A DNA stretch of 64,000 bases from Alkalihalobacillus pseudalcaliphilus (GTDB lineage: Bacteria; Bacillota; Bacilli; Bacillales; Bacillaceae_D). Below are positions 54,283 to 63,621 of the stretch, one piece after another (within the stretch, counting starts at the first letter, position 1; each line of letters opens with the position of its first letter). The stretch is taken from assembly GCA_001038565.1 (NCBI GenBank), contig LFJO01000002.1, positions 217,909-281,908 of the forward strand, in the 5' to 3' direction. The notes beneath the pieces are model-generated. The model did not search any database, was not told the origin of the DNA, and worked only from the letters and a program-made list of their open reading frames with translations. A program made the position numbers and the translations under genes.

Positions 54283-54765
54283 ATGCCGATAATTGAATTT
54301 TCCCTCGGGTGGTTGCTCGTTGTTAATATTGTTGCCTGGGCCATGATCCACCTTGTTTTATCCGTGATTATGGCCAAACTGCCCTTACATTATTTTGAAT
54401 GTGATTCTTTTTTATATCGCACTCGTAAATGGGAAAGGGCTGGGGAGCGTTGGCAGCAACTTTTTTCGGTGAAAAACTGGAAAGAGTGCATTCCTGATGG
54501 CACTAAAATGATTGGGACAGGCTTTGCCAAAGATTCACTTCGGTCGAGACGAAAATCCTATTTAGAGATGTTTATGAAAGAGTCGCGCCGGGCGGAGTTA
54601 ACCCATTGGTTGTCCATTCCACCTGCTCTACTTTTTTTTCTATGGAACCCAGCGTGGGCAGGCTGGCTGATGATTGTCTACGCACTCTTATTCAATGTCC
54701 CAATTATAATTGTACAACGCTACAACCGTCCACGATTACAAAGTATGATAAGACGCATGTCATAA
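54283..54765 (+). CDS. crtO: Glycosyl-4,4'-diaponeurosporenoate acyltransferase (CrtO-like)
   Basis: A 160-residue membrane protein with N- and C-terminal helix pairs and a central loop LPLHYFECDSFLYRTRKWERAGERWQQLFSVKNWKECIPDG (quoted in parts), followed by RRAELTHWLSIPPALLFFLW. This matches the staphyloxanthin acyltransferase CrtO, which puts a fatty acid on the glucose moiety. It completes the five-gene operon crtN-M-P-Q-O, so the pigment should be a staphyloxanthin-like glycolipid. RBS AAGGAGTGAGG. Confidence 0.86.
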   Translation: MPIIEFSLGWLLVVNIVAWAMIHLVLSVIMAKLPLHYFECDSFLYRTRKWERAGERWQQLFSVKNWKECIPDGTKMIGTGFAKDSLRSRRKSYLEMFMKESRRAELTHWLSIPPALLFFLWNPAWAGWLMIVYALLFNVPIIIVQRYNRPRLQSMIRRMS

Positions 54766-54830
54766 AGTGCAGGTTGTAGAAAAAGTAAAGTAATAAACAC
54801 CTCTTCAATGTTGAAAGTGACGTTGGGTGC

Positions 54831-54980
54831 GGGGGGGGGGAGGGAAGCCGAGAAGTAACAACACCGGGGCATGAAAAGAGGCGTTGTGTTGTAGGGATAG
54901 CCGAGAAGTAACAACACAAGCCGAGAAAAAGAGACTCTGTGTTGTAGGAAAAACAAACAAGTAACAAAACCAAACAAACC
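54831..54980. repeat. Homopolymer G10 and three 53-bp tandem units
   Basis: Ten G residues (54831-54840) are followed by units of exactly 53 bp: GTAACAA recurs at 54855, 54908 and 54961. Each of the first two units reads AGCCGAGAAGTAACAACAC and has GTGTTGTAGG about 30 bases on, so each can fold (ACAACAC with GTGTTGT). The third unit is degenerate. It lies behind the crt operon and could form stacked terminator-like hairpins. Confidence 0.7.
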
Positions 54981-55021
54981 ACTCATTCAGCTGATAATAT
55001 TCTGTTTATTTTCATTATTAT

Positions 55022-55323
55022 TCTTTCATACAAAGCCCACATGGCGAAGCCCGATTCACTTGACCACCAACAAAGATGAAAGTAGGGTTTTGCTCTTTAA
55101 CTGGTGGCACTTGATTCAATATGATTTTGCTTTTTGGTTAGTTAGCTTGAATTATTTCTCATTTATTCATTTTGTATGAGAAGTGTACGAACCAAAAAGC
55201 CTGCACTAGCCAAAGCTGCGGGAATGGGGTGGCCGATTCCCGCCGGAGGGTGCGTCCTCCCATTCCCGTAGCGATTTTCGAAGAAGAGCACTTGAGCTTT
55301 AGTCAACTTTCATACAAAAGGAG
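55022..55323 (+). repeat. Modular intergenic repeat, copy E (two modules), forming the amylase leader
   Basis: First module: boundary CTTTCATACAAA at about 55023, TGGCGAAG with a partly matching arm CTTGACCA, CCACCAACAAAGATG. Second module: boundary TTTTGTATGAGAAGTGTACG near 55165, GGGAATGGGG pairing with CCCATTCCC, then 65 bases (55259-55323) nearly identical to the kynA leader and ending ACAAAAGGAG, the Shine-Dalgarno sequence of the amylase gene. Same two-module order as C1b+C2. Confidence 0.8.
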
Positions 55324-55334
55324 CTAAAATAAAG

Positions 55335-57092
55335 ATGAACAAACATGCTATTTACCATCGTGCAAAAAGCCATATGTCATATGCAGTTGCAGAGAACCGA
55401 GTACATATCCGTTTAAAAAGCGAACGTAATGACTTAACTTCCGTTTACTTACTTACGGATTCAAAGCAAGGGTGGGTAGAAGGAGATGACGGAAAGTGGC
55501 ATTGGCATAAAAGAAAACTGCCAATGGAGAGAGAGTTTCAGACAGAACTTTTTGATTATTGGTTTGTAGAAGTGGAACCAATCGATTATAAAATGCGTTA
55601 TGGCTTCCTCGTATCAGATGGAACGGAAACGCTCTATTATTTAGACAGAGGTTTTTTCCCTGTAGAAGATCCGTCAATTGGTGATGATATTAATAGCTAC
55701 TTTGCTTTCCCTTATGTACATACACAAGATTTGTTTCAAGCACCTTCTTGGGTGAAGGATACAGTTTGGTATCAAATATTCCCTGAAAGGTTTGCAAACG
55801 GTGATGCTAGTCGTAATCCAAACGATGTATTACCATGGAATAAAAAAGATGAAGATCTTGGGCAATACAGCTTTTATGGAGGAGATATACGAGGGATCAT
55901 TGAAAAGCTAGATTATATTAAAGGACTAGGCATGTCAGGTATTTACATGACTCCTGTATTTAAGGCTACGACTTCCCATAAATATGACACAATTAATTAT
56001 TATGAAATTGATCCTCACTTTGGGACAAAAGAGGATTTAAAGGAGTTAGTTGAAAAAGCTCATCAATTAGATATGAAAGTAATGCTTGATGCGGTCTTTA
56101 ATCATATAGGTGATAAGTCTCCACAATTTCAGGATGTTCTTGAAAATGGAAAGGAATCCAAGTATTTTGATTGGTTTATGTTTGAAGAAACGGAAGGGGC
56201 GATTGACGATTGGAGTTATCGTAACTTTGTGCCTGCAATGCCAAAGTTGAATACGGCGAATCCGGAAGTCATTGACTATTTATTAGATATAAGTCGTTAT
56301 TGGATTGAAGAAACAAATATTGACGGCTGGCGTCTTGATGTCGCTAATGAGGTTGACCATGAATTTTGGCGACTTTTTCGCAAGGCTGTAAAAGAGGTCA
56401 AAGAGGATCTATATATCTGTGGAGAGATTTGGCATGATAGTCAAGCATGGTTATACGGCGATCAATTTGACGGGGTGATGAATTATCCATTATCTCAACC
56501 GATTCAAGACTGGATTGCTACGGGACGTATTAATGGTAACCAGTTCCAAAATGACTTTGTTCATGCTCTGTTACGTTATTCAGAGCCGGTTAACCAAGGG
56601 ATGTTTACGTTATTAGATAGTCATGATACGCCTCGAATTACCCATATTGCTAAGGGTGACAAACGAAAAGTAGATATGTGTTTAGCTTTACTTATGTCTG
56701 TGCCAGGTGCGATTTCTATATATTATGGAACAGAGATCTATTTAGAGGGCGGTGCTGACCCAGATAATAGACGTTGTATGCCTTGGGATGAAGATGTAAC
56801 TTTTTCAAACATAGCCAAGATCAATCATTTACGTTCAGATTATGAAGTATTTGGATCAGGAGGCAAGTTTGAATTTCTCCTCGTTGATGCGAACACGGTC
56901 ATTTATAAAAAAACAAATAAACAAAACGGCTTATATTTTATCTTCCATACAAAGGGAGAAGCCGTCATTGAATGGCCAGAAGAAATGAAAGGAAAGTCAT
57001 TTAAGAATCTGGTATCTGAAGAAAAGATGGAAGCCGGAGATACCGTCACATTAAATGAATTCACCTACTACATTTTGGAACCTAGGGGTTGA
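55335..57092 (+). CDS. Neopullulanase / cyclomaltodextrinase-type alpha-amylase (GH13)
   Basis: A 585-residue cytoplasmic GH13 enzyme of the neopullulanase, maltogenic amylase and cyclodextrinase group. It has the N-terminal beta domain (about 1-125), then VWYQIFPERFANGD, DAVFNHIGD (region I), DGWRLDVANEVD with the nucleophile Asp, CGEIWHD with the acid Glu and LDSHDTPR with the third Asp. There is no signal peptide, so it acts on imported maltodextrins. ATG 55335 has its ribosome binding site inside the end of repeat copy E. Confidence 0.92.
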   Translation: MNKHAIYHRAKSHMSYAVAENRVHIRLKSERNDLTSVYLLTDSKQGWVEGDDGKWHWHKRKLPMEREFQTELFDYWFVEVEPIDYKMRYGFLVSDGTETLYYLDRGFFPVEDPSIGDDINSYFAFPYVHTQDLFQAPSWVKDTVWYQIFPERFANGDASRNPNDVLPWNKKDEDLGQYSFYGGDIRGIIEKLDYIKGLGMSGIYMTPVFKATTSHKYDTINYYEIDPHFGTKEDLKELVEKAHQLDMKVMLDAVFNHIGDKSPQFQDVLENGKESKYFDWFMFEETEGAIDDWSYRNFVPAMPKLNTANPEVIDYLLDISRYWIEETNIDGWRLDVANEVDHEFWRLFRKAVKEVKEDLYICGEIWHDSQAWLYGDQFDGVMNYPLSQPIQDWIATGRINGNQFQNDFVHALLRYSEPVNQGMFTLLDSHDTPRITHIAKGDKRKVDMCLALLMSVPGAISIYYGTEIYLEGGADPDNRRCMPWDEDVTFSNIAKINHLRSDYEVFGSGGKFEFLLVDANTVIYKKTNKQNGLYFIFHTKGEAVIEWPEEMKGKSFKNLVSEEKMEAGDTVTLNEFTYYILEPRG

Positions 57093-57153
57093 GAGCGAAA
57101 ATAAGAGGAAGAAAGCCCGAGCAAACGTAGGATGAACAAACGAAGTCTAATTA

Positions 57154-57199
57154 AAAAATTCCCCCAAATGGCTTTAATAAGCTTTTTGGGGGAATTTAT
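57154..57199. terminator. Bidirectional terminator
   Basis: Stem AAATTCCCCCAAA / TTTGGGGGAATTT with A run before and T run after; it also overlaps the stop codon of the minus-strand gene. Confidence 0.9.
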
Positions 57200-57431
57200 T
57201 TTTAGCTTTCACTGCACGAACATAGTCGATATACCATTCTGGTTTCGGTAATGAAATGACGATATCTTCTGTTAACCATTCAATCCGACCATCTTTATCA
57301 AGTTCTACCAGTAGTTCTAATAGCTCATCCTTTGAACGTTTTGTTCGAAGGCAAAGAGTCGGGAGTGTAGGAAGTATGCCTGCTTCACACATTCCTTCAA
57401 TTACAGTAAACATTAAATCTTTTTCACTCAC
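57174..57431 (-). CDS. Small conserved-looking protein, function unknown
   Basis: An 85-residue protein with a predicted helical, winged-helix-like outline: DLMFTVIEGMCEAG, LPTLCLRTKRSKDELLELLVELDKDGRIEWL and a strand pair. GTG 57431 has GGGAGG eight bases upstream and is preferred over GTG 57437. Its stop codon lies in the loop of the shared terminator. It is divergent to pflB by about 410 bases. I do not recognise its family. Confidence 0.6.
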   Translation of the reverse strand: MSEKDLMFTVIEGMCEAGILPTLPTLCLRTKRSKDELLELLVELDKDGRIEWLTEDIVISLPKPEWYIDYVRAVKAKNKFPQKAY

Positions 57432-57700
57432 TGGCACAACCTCCCTACATATTTTTTATCGTTTCTGTTTATTATTATTAGGTAAAAAGAAGGGGAAATC
57501 CTTTTAAATTTCTGGAAAATAGTTCATCAAAATATGACAAAAGTTTTAGTTGTTTCAAAAAGGACTAGAAGAATATTATCTAAAACTATAGCACAGTTTT
57601 TCGTTTTGATAAATACAGATGTCTATAACAAAATAAAGGGAAAGTCTGAATAGAATATTATGAAAGTTCAATGAAATGTCATTTTTTCTCTTTATATCAG

Positions 57701-57768
57701 TTATTGTGAGAACATTCACAATAACTTCAAACTTTTAATGAGCCGCTCCCTTATTATGGTAGTACAAT
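57701..57768 (+). promoter_or_regulatory. pfl promoter with Fnr/Rex-type box
   Basis: TTATTGTGA-gaacat-TCACAATAA (57701-57724) is a perfect inverted repeat containing both TGTGA-N6-TCACA (Bacillus Fnr/Crp consensus) and TTGTGA-N6-TCACAA (close to the Rex site). A -10 TACAAT lies at 57763-57768; the box would be centred about 62 bases before the start, a normal place for class I activation by Fnr. Confidence 0.75.
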
Positions 57769-57844
57769 AAAAGTATAAAGCTGTTATATATTCAGAGGAA
57801 GAACTGTAGTTGTTTTTTTATTCTATTTGAAGGAGGAAAAACAG

Positions 57845-60085
57845 ATGAAGCATTGGAAAACTTTTAAAGGTGAAGGTTGGAAAAAGGAAATCGATGTAAG
57901 AGGGTTTATCTTGGATAATGTAACACCATATGATGGGGATGAGGCATTTCTTGAACGGGCAACCGCAGCAACGGATGAGCTTTGGCAGCAAGTATGTGAT
58001 TTAACGACTGCGGAAAGATTACGTGGCGGTGTATACGACCTTGAGACGGAAACGGTTTCTTCTATTATTTCGCACGGTCCTGGTTACTTAAACAAAAACC
58101 TCGAGAAAATTGTTGGTGTCCAAACCGATCAACCATTTAAACGAGGACTTATGCCGTATGGTGGGATTAGGATGGCTCAGTCGGCAGCAGAAGCGTATGG
58201 ATATCGAGTTAGCGATGAAGTGGTTGAAACTTTTACAAAGTATCGTAAGACCCATAACCAAGGTGTATTTGACGCTTATACAGATGAGATGAAATTAGCT
58301 CGAAAAGCAGGAATTATTACAGGCTTACCGGATGCGTATGGTCGCGGGAGAATTATTGGCGATTATCGACGTGTTGCCTTATATGGAGTTGACTTTTTAA
58401 TAAAGAAAAAAGTTCAGGATAAACAATCACTAAGTAAAAAAATGTCCGAAGATCATATTCGCTTGAGAGAAGAATTATCGGAGCAAATTCTCTCTTTAAA
58501 AGAATTAAAAGAACTTGGAAAAGCTTATGGATTTGATTTATCTCAGCCAGCGGCTAATTCATTTGAAGCCTTTCAATGGTTATATCTAGCTTATTTAGCA
58601 GCGATTAAGGAACAAAATGGAGCAGCGATGAGCCTCGGGCGTGTATCGAGCTTTTTAGATATTTATATTGAAAGAGATTTAAATAATGAGACCATTACTG
58701 AAGAAGAAGTTCAGGAACTGGTTGACCATTTTGTTATGAAACTTAGATTAGTGAAGTTTGCACGAACACCTGATTATAATGAGCTTTTCAGTGGTGATCC
58801 TACGTGGGTAACCGAATCCATTGGAGGTACTTCTGTACATGGGCAACATTTAGTAACAAAAAACTCCTTTCGATTTTTACACACTTTGGATAATTTAGGA
58901 CCAGCACCGGAACCTAATTTAACCGTGTTATGGTCCTTGCAATTGCCTGAATCTTTTAAAAAATATTGTGCGAAAATGTCAATGAAAACAAGTGCCATAC
59001 AATATGAAAATGATGATTTGATGCGCCCAGAGTGGGGAGATGACTATGGTATTGCTTGTTGTGTATCGGCAATGAGAATTGGCAAGCAAATGCAGTTTTT
59101 TGGAGCAAGAGCAAACATGGCGAAAACATTGCTTTATGCGATTAACGGTGGCATGGATGAGCAATTACATGTGCAAGTAGCTCCACGTTATGAACCTATT
59201 CGCTCAGATATTTTGGATTATGAGGAAGTGATGCAAAAATTTGACCGAATGATGGATTGGTTAGCGGAGCTGTATATTGAATCATTAAACATCATTCATT
59301 ACATGCACGATAAATACAGTTATGAACGAATTGAAATGGCCTTACATGATACGGAGATTCTAAGAACGATGGCAACTGGTATAGCGGGGTTAAGTGTTGT
59401 GGCCGATTCATTAAGCGCTATTAAGTATTCAAGAGTACATGCGATTCGAAATCAGGCTGGTTTAGCGATTGATTATTATGTAGAAGGCGATTATCCGAAG
59501 TATGGAAATAATGACGATAGAGTCGATGTGATTGCTGTTGAGGTAGTAAAGAAATTTATGAAGAAGTTAAAGCAGCACCAAACCTACCGTCAATCTCAGA
59601 CGACAACTTCGGTATTGACGATTACTTCAAATGTTGTTTACGGTCAGAAAACAGGTAATACACCTGATGGTAGAAGAGAGGGTGAACCATTTGCACCAGG
59701 GGCCAATCCTATGCATGGTAGAGATCATTCTGGAGCACTTGCTTCATTAAGTTCAGTCGCCAAAATACCATATGAGTATGCATTAGACGGTGTATCCAAT
59801 ACGTTTTCTATTGTTCCAAAAGCATTAGGAAAAGACGAGGAAGCTAAGGTGAATAATTTAGTAGCCATTTTGGACGGGTATATTTTAAAGGCTGGACACC
59901 ATTTGAATATCAACGTTTTTAATCAAGAGCAGCTCGTAGATGCTATGAATCATCCGGAAAGATATCCACAATTAACGATTCGAGTGTCAGGCTATGCGGT
60001 TAACTTCATTAAGTTGACAAAAGAGCAGCAAATGGACGTGATTAATCGAACTTTTCATGGTTCACTAAGTGAGTTAGCTCACTAA
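57845..60085 (+). CDS. pflB: Formate C-acetyltransferase (pyruvate formate-lyase)
   Basis: A 746-residue glycyl-radical enzyme that splits pyruvate with CoA to acetyl-CoA and formate under anoxia. The catalytic cysteine pair is in [14 protein letters not shown], and the glycyl radical site in RVSGYAV is Gly716, 31 residues from the end, as expected. ATG 57845 stands behind AAGGAGG; the open frame extends to 57827 but without support. It is followed by its activase and preceded by the Fnr/Rex-type box. Confidence 0.96.
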   Translation: MKHWKTFKGEGWKKEIDVRGFILDNVTPYDGDEAFLERATAATDELWQQVCDLTTAERLRGGVYDLETETVSSIISHGPGYLNKNLEKIVGVQTDQPFKRGLMPYGGIRMAQSAAEAYGYRVSDEVVETFTKYRKTHNQGVFDAYTDEMKLARKAGIITGLPDAYGRGRIIGDYRRVALYGVDFLIKKKVQDKQSLSKKMSEDHIRLREELSEQILSLKELKELGKAYGFDLSQPAANSFEAFQWLYLAYLAAIKEQNGAAMSLGRVSSFLDIYIERDLNNETITEEEVQELVDHFVMKLRLVKFARTPDYNELFSGDPTWVTESIGGTSVHGQHLVTKNSFRFLHTLDNLGPAPEPNLTVLWSLQLPESFKKYCAKMSMKTSAIQYENDDLMRPEWGDDYGIACCVSAMRIGKQMQFFGARANMAKTLLYAINGGMDEQLHVQVAPRYEPIRSDILDYEEVMQKFDRMMDWLAELYIESLNIIHYMHDKYSYERIEMALHDTEILRTMATGIAGLSVVADSLSAIKYSRVHAIRNQAGLAIDYYVEGDYPKYGNNDDRVDVIAVEVVKKFMKKLKQHQTYRQSQTTTSVLTITSNVVYGQKTGNTPDGRREGEPFAPGANPMHGRDHSGALASLSSVAKIPYEYALDGVSNTFSIVPKALGKDEEAKVNNLVAILDGYILKAGHHLNINVFNQEQLVDAMNHPERYPQLTIRVSGYAVNFIKLTKEQQMDVINRTFHGSLSELAH

Positions 60086-60118
60086 CAAAATCGTAAGCTT
60101 TATAAGGAGGCGTTTTGT

Positions 60119-60877
60119 ATGAAAGGCAATATTCATTCAATCGAAACTTTTGGAGCCGTAGATGGTCCAGGTATCAGGTATGTGATTTTTACACAAGGGT
60201 GTCTTCTTCGATGTCAGTATTGTCATAATGCTGACACGTGGGAAATAGGTAGGGGCAGAGAGATATCGGTTGATGAAATCATGGACGATCTACTTGATTA
60301 TTTGCCTTTCTTGCAAGCTTCAAAAGGTGGAATCACCGTTAGTGGTGGTGAACCACTTTTGCAGGTTCCTTTTCTAATCGAGCTTTTTAAAAAATGTAAG
60401 GAACAAGGGATTCACACTACTCTTGATTCATCAGGGGGATGCTTTATTGAGGCTAAATCTTTTCTAGAAAAAGTAGATGAATTAATGGAATATACCGATC
60501 TTGTCTTGTTGGACCTTAAACACATTGACAATGAAAAGCACCAGCAACTAACAGGCAGACCGAACCGAGCACCACTTGCCTTTGCTAAGTATTTAGATGA
60601 AAAGCGAATTCCAGTTTGGGTTCGACATGTGCTTGTACCTACGATTAATGATGACACTCCTTCATTGGAAAGGTTAGCCTCTTTTATTCAAAGCTTACGT
60701 AATGTTGAGAAAGTTGAAGTACTGCCCTATCACCGAATGGGCATCTATAAATGGGAAGCTCTCGGCTTAAGTTATCCATTAACAGGGGTTGAAACACCAA
60801 CCGAAGATCAAGTAGCTCGAGCAGAGAGAATTCTAGGTGTGGAGTGGTATGAAGTAAACGGATCGACTAGAGTATAA
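60119..60877 (+). CDS. pflA: Pyruvate formate-lyase-activating enzyme
   Basis: A 252-residue radical SAM protein that installs the glycyl radical on PflB. The cluster motif CLLRCQYC gives Cys28, Cys32 and Cys35; TVSGGEPLLQ is the SAM-binding GGE motif. ATG 60119 has AAGGAGG 11 bases upstream, 33 bases after pflB, so both are one operon. Confidence 0.95.
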   Translation: MKGNIHSIETFGAVDGPGIRYVIFTQGCLLRCQYCHNADTWEIGRGREISVDEIMDDLLDYLPFLQASKGGITVSGGEPLLQVPFLIELFKKCKEQGIHTTLDSSGGCFIEAKSFLEKVDELMEYTDLVLLDLKHIDNEKHQQLTGRPNRAPLAFAKYLDEKRIPVWVRHVLVPTINDDTPSLERLASFIQSLRNVEKVEVLPYHRMGIYKWEALGLSYPLTGVETPTEDQVARAERILGVEWYEVNGSTRV

Positions 60878-60897
60878 TCATTTTATATGAAAAAAGG

Positions 60898-60931
60898 AGC
60901 GAAGGGGCATGATTGGTCCTTCGCTTTTTTC
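60898..60931 (+). terminator. Terminator of the pflBA operon
   Basis: Stem AGCGAAGG / CCTTCGCT followed by TTTTTC, with AAAAAA before it. Confidence 0.9.
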
Positions 60932-61026
60932 TGAGTGAATTCTCAAAAAATCAAAATGTGCGCAATTCGGAGGGACATGGTAGAATAAATCACAGAGAAA
61001 TGTAAATATCTTAAAGGAGCGAGAGT

Positions 61027-61956
61027 ATGTCAAACGTATTAATTTTCGGTCATAAAAATCCAGATACAGATACGATTTGTTCTGCCATTGCCTATGCAGA
61101 CTTAAAGAAGAAGTCAGGTGTCACAGCAGAACCTGTAAGATTAGGAGAAATTAACGGTGAAACAGAATTTGCACTAAAAACGTTTAAAGTGGAAACACCG
61201 AGATTTGTAGAAACTGTTGCTAATGAAACGGAAGAGGTTATTTTAGTCGATCATAATGAGTTTCAACAAAGTGTTGCCGATATAAGTGATGTTCGAATTC
61301 TAGAGGTTATTGATCACCACCGTATTGCTAATTTCGAAACGGCTGATCCCCTATACTATCGTGCAGAGCCAGTAGGGTGTACGGCAACGATTCTTTTAAA
61401 GATTTATAAAGAGAAAGGTATTAAAATCGAAAAGCCTTTTGCTGGATTAATGTTATCAGCAATCATTTCGGACTCTCTCTTATTTAAATCACCAACATGC
61501 ACAGAGGAAGACATTGCGGCTGCTGCGGAATTAGCTGAAATAGCTGAAGTTGATGCTAATGAATATGGCTTAGAAATGTTAAAAGCGGGAGCAGATACAA
61601 CGAGTAAGACAGTTCAGCAATTAATTACGATTGATGCAAAAGAATTCTCTATGGGCGACTATAAAGTAGAGGTAGCTCAAGTAAATACAGTAGATACCAA
61701 TGAAGTAGTGAATCGCCAAGCAGAAATTGAACCTGTATTAACAGCTTTAATTGCTGAGAAAAATTTAGACTTATTTGTACTAGTTGTCACTGATATTTTA
61801 GAGAATGATTCGGTCGTATTAGCGTTAGGTAGCCAAGCACCTGTTGTTGAGAAAGCATTTAACGTTCAGCTTGATAACGGAACGGCTTTATTAAAAGGTG
61901 TTGTTTCACGTAAGAAACAAATTGTACCTCCTTTAACAGAAGCTCTAACTTCATAA
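61027..61956 (+). CDS. ppaC: Manganese-dependent inorganic pyrophosphatase
   Basis: A 309-residue family II pyrophosphatase of the DHH superfamily. Metal ligands His9, Asp13 and Asp15 are in GHKNPDTD, and VIDHHRI is the DHH motif; [10 protein letters not shown] at the C-terminus is the substrate-binding SRKKQ motif. It removes pyrophosphate in the cytoplasm and is normally essential in Bacillus. ATG 61027 follows AAAGGAGCGAGAG. Single gene. Confidence 0.97.
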   Translation: MSNVLIFGHKNPDTDTICSAIAYADLKKKSGVTAEPVRLGEINGETEFALKTFKVETPRFVETVANETEEVILVDHNEFQQSVADISDVRILEVIDHHRIANFETADPLYYRAEPVGCTATILLKIYKEKGIKIEKPFAGLMLSAIISDSLLFKSPTCTEEDIAAAAELAEIAEVDANEYGLEMLKAGADTTSKTVQQLITIDAKEFSMGDYKVEVAQVNTVDTNEVVNRQAEIEPVLTALIAEKNLDLFVLVVTDILENDSVVLALGSQAPVVEKAFNVQLDNGTALLKGVVSRKKQIVPPLTEALTS

Positions 61957-61968
61957 GATTTGATTTAT

Positions 61969-62002
61969 AAGCCACTCTGCATTGTGTTGGAGTGGCTTTT
62001 TT
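61969..62002 (+). terminator. Terminator of ppaC
   Basis: Stem AAGCCACTC / GAGTGGCTT followed by TTTTT. Confidence 0.92.
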
Positions 62003-62068
62003 ACAAATAGATGCAAGTTCGAGATTCTGATAGGTTCATTAGCTACAATTAATAGGGTGCAGTGTGTT

Positions 62069-62554
62069 TTATGAAGGGCTAGAGGTTCGATGTAATCGTT
62101 GTTTGGCTGATTTTAAATGTTTATTAATTGGAGTGAAACCTGCTAACTTAGCTAATCCAAATACCGGCATATTGACGTAAAGGGATTCCATTTGGTTAGG
62201 TTGGACAATATAGGTTTCGTGATAAATCCCTACTGCATGATTATTAGCATTTCTTTGATTAAACTCTTTCCACGCTTTTAAGTGAGTGCCTCCTTTGGCA
62301 TAGTTCATCAAATCTTCTTCAGAACGCCAGTATTGGAGAAGGAATGTGGTGCGTAAACCAGAAAAACTCTCCATAGCCAAGCAGCCTAAAGATGGGTTTT
62401 GATATTGTTCTTTGATCATCTTTGGCATAGCTAAGGCAACAGGTAGCCACTTATGAATAGCCCACCATTTATTAATTCTCATCCCTATCATAAACACAAC
62501 AACTTTATCCCGATGATTGGCAGTGACTTTTTGATTCTCAATAGTTTTACCCAT
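62069..62554 (-). CDS. DUF4188 (monooxygenase-like) protein
   Basis: A 161-residue protein matching DUF4188: VVVFMIGMRINKWWAIHKWLPV, LGCLAMESFSGLRTTFLLQYWRSEEDLMNYAKG and the ending with NMPVFGLAKLAG. The fold is a dimeric alpha-beta barrel like small monooxygenases, but no reaction is known. It overlaps the PadR gene by eight bases and is probably under its control. Confidence 0.8.
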   Translation of the reverse strand: MGKTIENQKVTANHRDKVVVFMIGMRINKWWAIHKWLPVALAMPKMIKEQYQNPSLGCLAMESFSGLRTTFLLQYWRSEEDLMNYAKGGTHLKAWKEFNQRNANNHAVGIYHETYIVQPNQMESLYVNMPVFGLAKLAGFTPINKHLKSAKQRLHRTSSPS

Positions 62555-63110
62555 TATGAAATTCCTCCTCTACTTTTTTTATTGAAGCATAACCCCAATC
62601 GATCGCCCCTTGAGTAGTACGAATGCCATAATCTAACGTAATGAGCCAATACATCGCATCTTTTCTTTCAAGGGAATGAGTTCGAATAGACTCCTCGATC
62701 ATTTGATACGTTTGCAAACGTGCTGTTAATTTTTGCACGTAATCATTAATGTGAAGGATCGTTGTCTGTTTGTCCTGTTGGTGATTGCTAAAAAATAATT
62801 TAAGAAGTAGCTCATTTTTCTCAACAGGTAACTGCTCTATCGGTTTTTCTAGCCAATCTTGAAGTGCTGCTTTACCTAAATCGGTCATAACATAAACTTT
62901 CTTAGCTGGTTTATGCTCTTGTTCTATTTCTTCAGAAAAGGCCAATCCTTCATCCACTAACTTCTTTAGAGTTGGGTAGATTTGACCGTAACTAATTTTC
63001 CAAAAATGATTAAGGCTCGTATCGATCATTTGTTTCATCTCATAACCCGAGTTACAGGTTGTCGTTAATAAGCCTAAAATGGCAAATTTCGAATGATTCT
63101 CTTTTGCCAA
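62547..63110 (-). CDS. PadR family transcriptional regulator
   Basis: A 187-residue PadR protein with the larger (PadR/AphA-type) C-terminal domain: KFAILGLLTTTCNSGYEMKQMI is the first HTH part, SYGQIYPTLKKLVDEGL the second, then KVYVMTDLGKAAL the wing. TTG 63110 is closest to AGAGGTGG; GTG 63113 and an upstream frame to 63185 are less likely. The next gene, DUF4188, overlaps it. An inverted repeat over its promoter suggests autoregulation. Confidence 0.85.
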   Translation of the reverse strand: MAKENHSKFAILGLLTTTCNSGYEMKQMIDTSLNHFWKISYGQIYPTLKKLVDEGLAFSEEIEQEHKPAKKVYVMTDLGKAALQDWLEKPIEQLPVEKNELLLKLFFSNHQQDKQTTILHINDYVQKLTARLQTYQMIEESIRTHSLERKDAMYWLITLDYGIRTTQGAIDWGYASIKKVEEEFHNG

Positions 63111-63140
63111 CACTTCCACCTCTTTTATATCTTTTTGATA

Positions 63141-63157
63141 TATATCTAATTGATATA
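63141..63157. promoter_or_regulatory. Possible PadR operator
   Basis: TATATC-taatt-GATATA lies upstream of padR over a likely minus-strand -10 region and between it and the divergent NIPSNAP-like gene, so it could serve both. Confidence 0.45.
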
Positions 63158-63245
63158 ATATAGTGATTATCAGAAAAGTCAACATTTAATTTGAAATTAA
63201 AGAAAACAGGATTATGCTAATAAAAAAAGTAAAGGAGTGAGTGTT

Positions 63246-63605
63246 TTGTTTTATCGAAGGAAATATTATGTAGTTAAAAATAATTATGTCGATGTGCTTA
63301 ATCTTCACTTTGAAGAAACAAATTTACCTAATCAGTTAAAACATGGAGCCAAATTAGTCGGGCGTTGGATGTTACCATACGATGAGGATACAACGGAGAT
63401 CTTTGCGATATGGGAATACGACAGCTATGAGCAGTATCAAAAAATTGAACAAAACATAAGAGCCGACCGATTACATAATGATAAAGTGAAGAACTGGTAC
63501 GAATCCTATGGAGGCAGAGAGCATGTGATGAAGGAGTATATACCGACCTCCAGAAATGAAATGATTGAAACAACCCTAAGCTCGAACAAGAAGCACACAA
63601 GCTAA
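63246..63605 (+). CDS. NIPSNAP-like small protein
   Basis: A 119-residue protein of ferredoxin-like (dimeric alpha-beta barrel) outline with the NIPSNAP pattern: RRKYYVVKNNYVDVLNLHFEETNLPNQLKHGAKLVGRW and EIFAIWEYDSYEQYQKIEQ (quoted in parts). Function unknown; family members are small oxidoreductase- or stress-linked proteins. TTG 63246 stands eight bases behind AAAGGAG; GTG 63237 is too close. It is divergent to the PadR/DUF4188 pair, whose second protein has the same general fold. Confidence 0.65.
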   Translation: MFYRRKYYVVKNNYVDVLNLHFEETNLPNQLKHGAKLVGRWMLPYDEDTTEIFAIWEYDSYEQYQKIEQNIRADRLHNDKVKNWYESYGGREHVMKEYIPTSRNEMIETTLSSNKKHTS

Positions 63606-63621
63606 TAGACATGGTTGGTTT

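Noticed and set aside
54831..54980. CRISPR array
   Set aside because: The 53-bp units repeat almost in full with no unique spacers, there are only three, and no cas genes are near.
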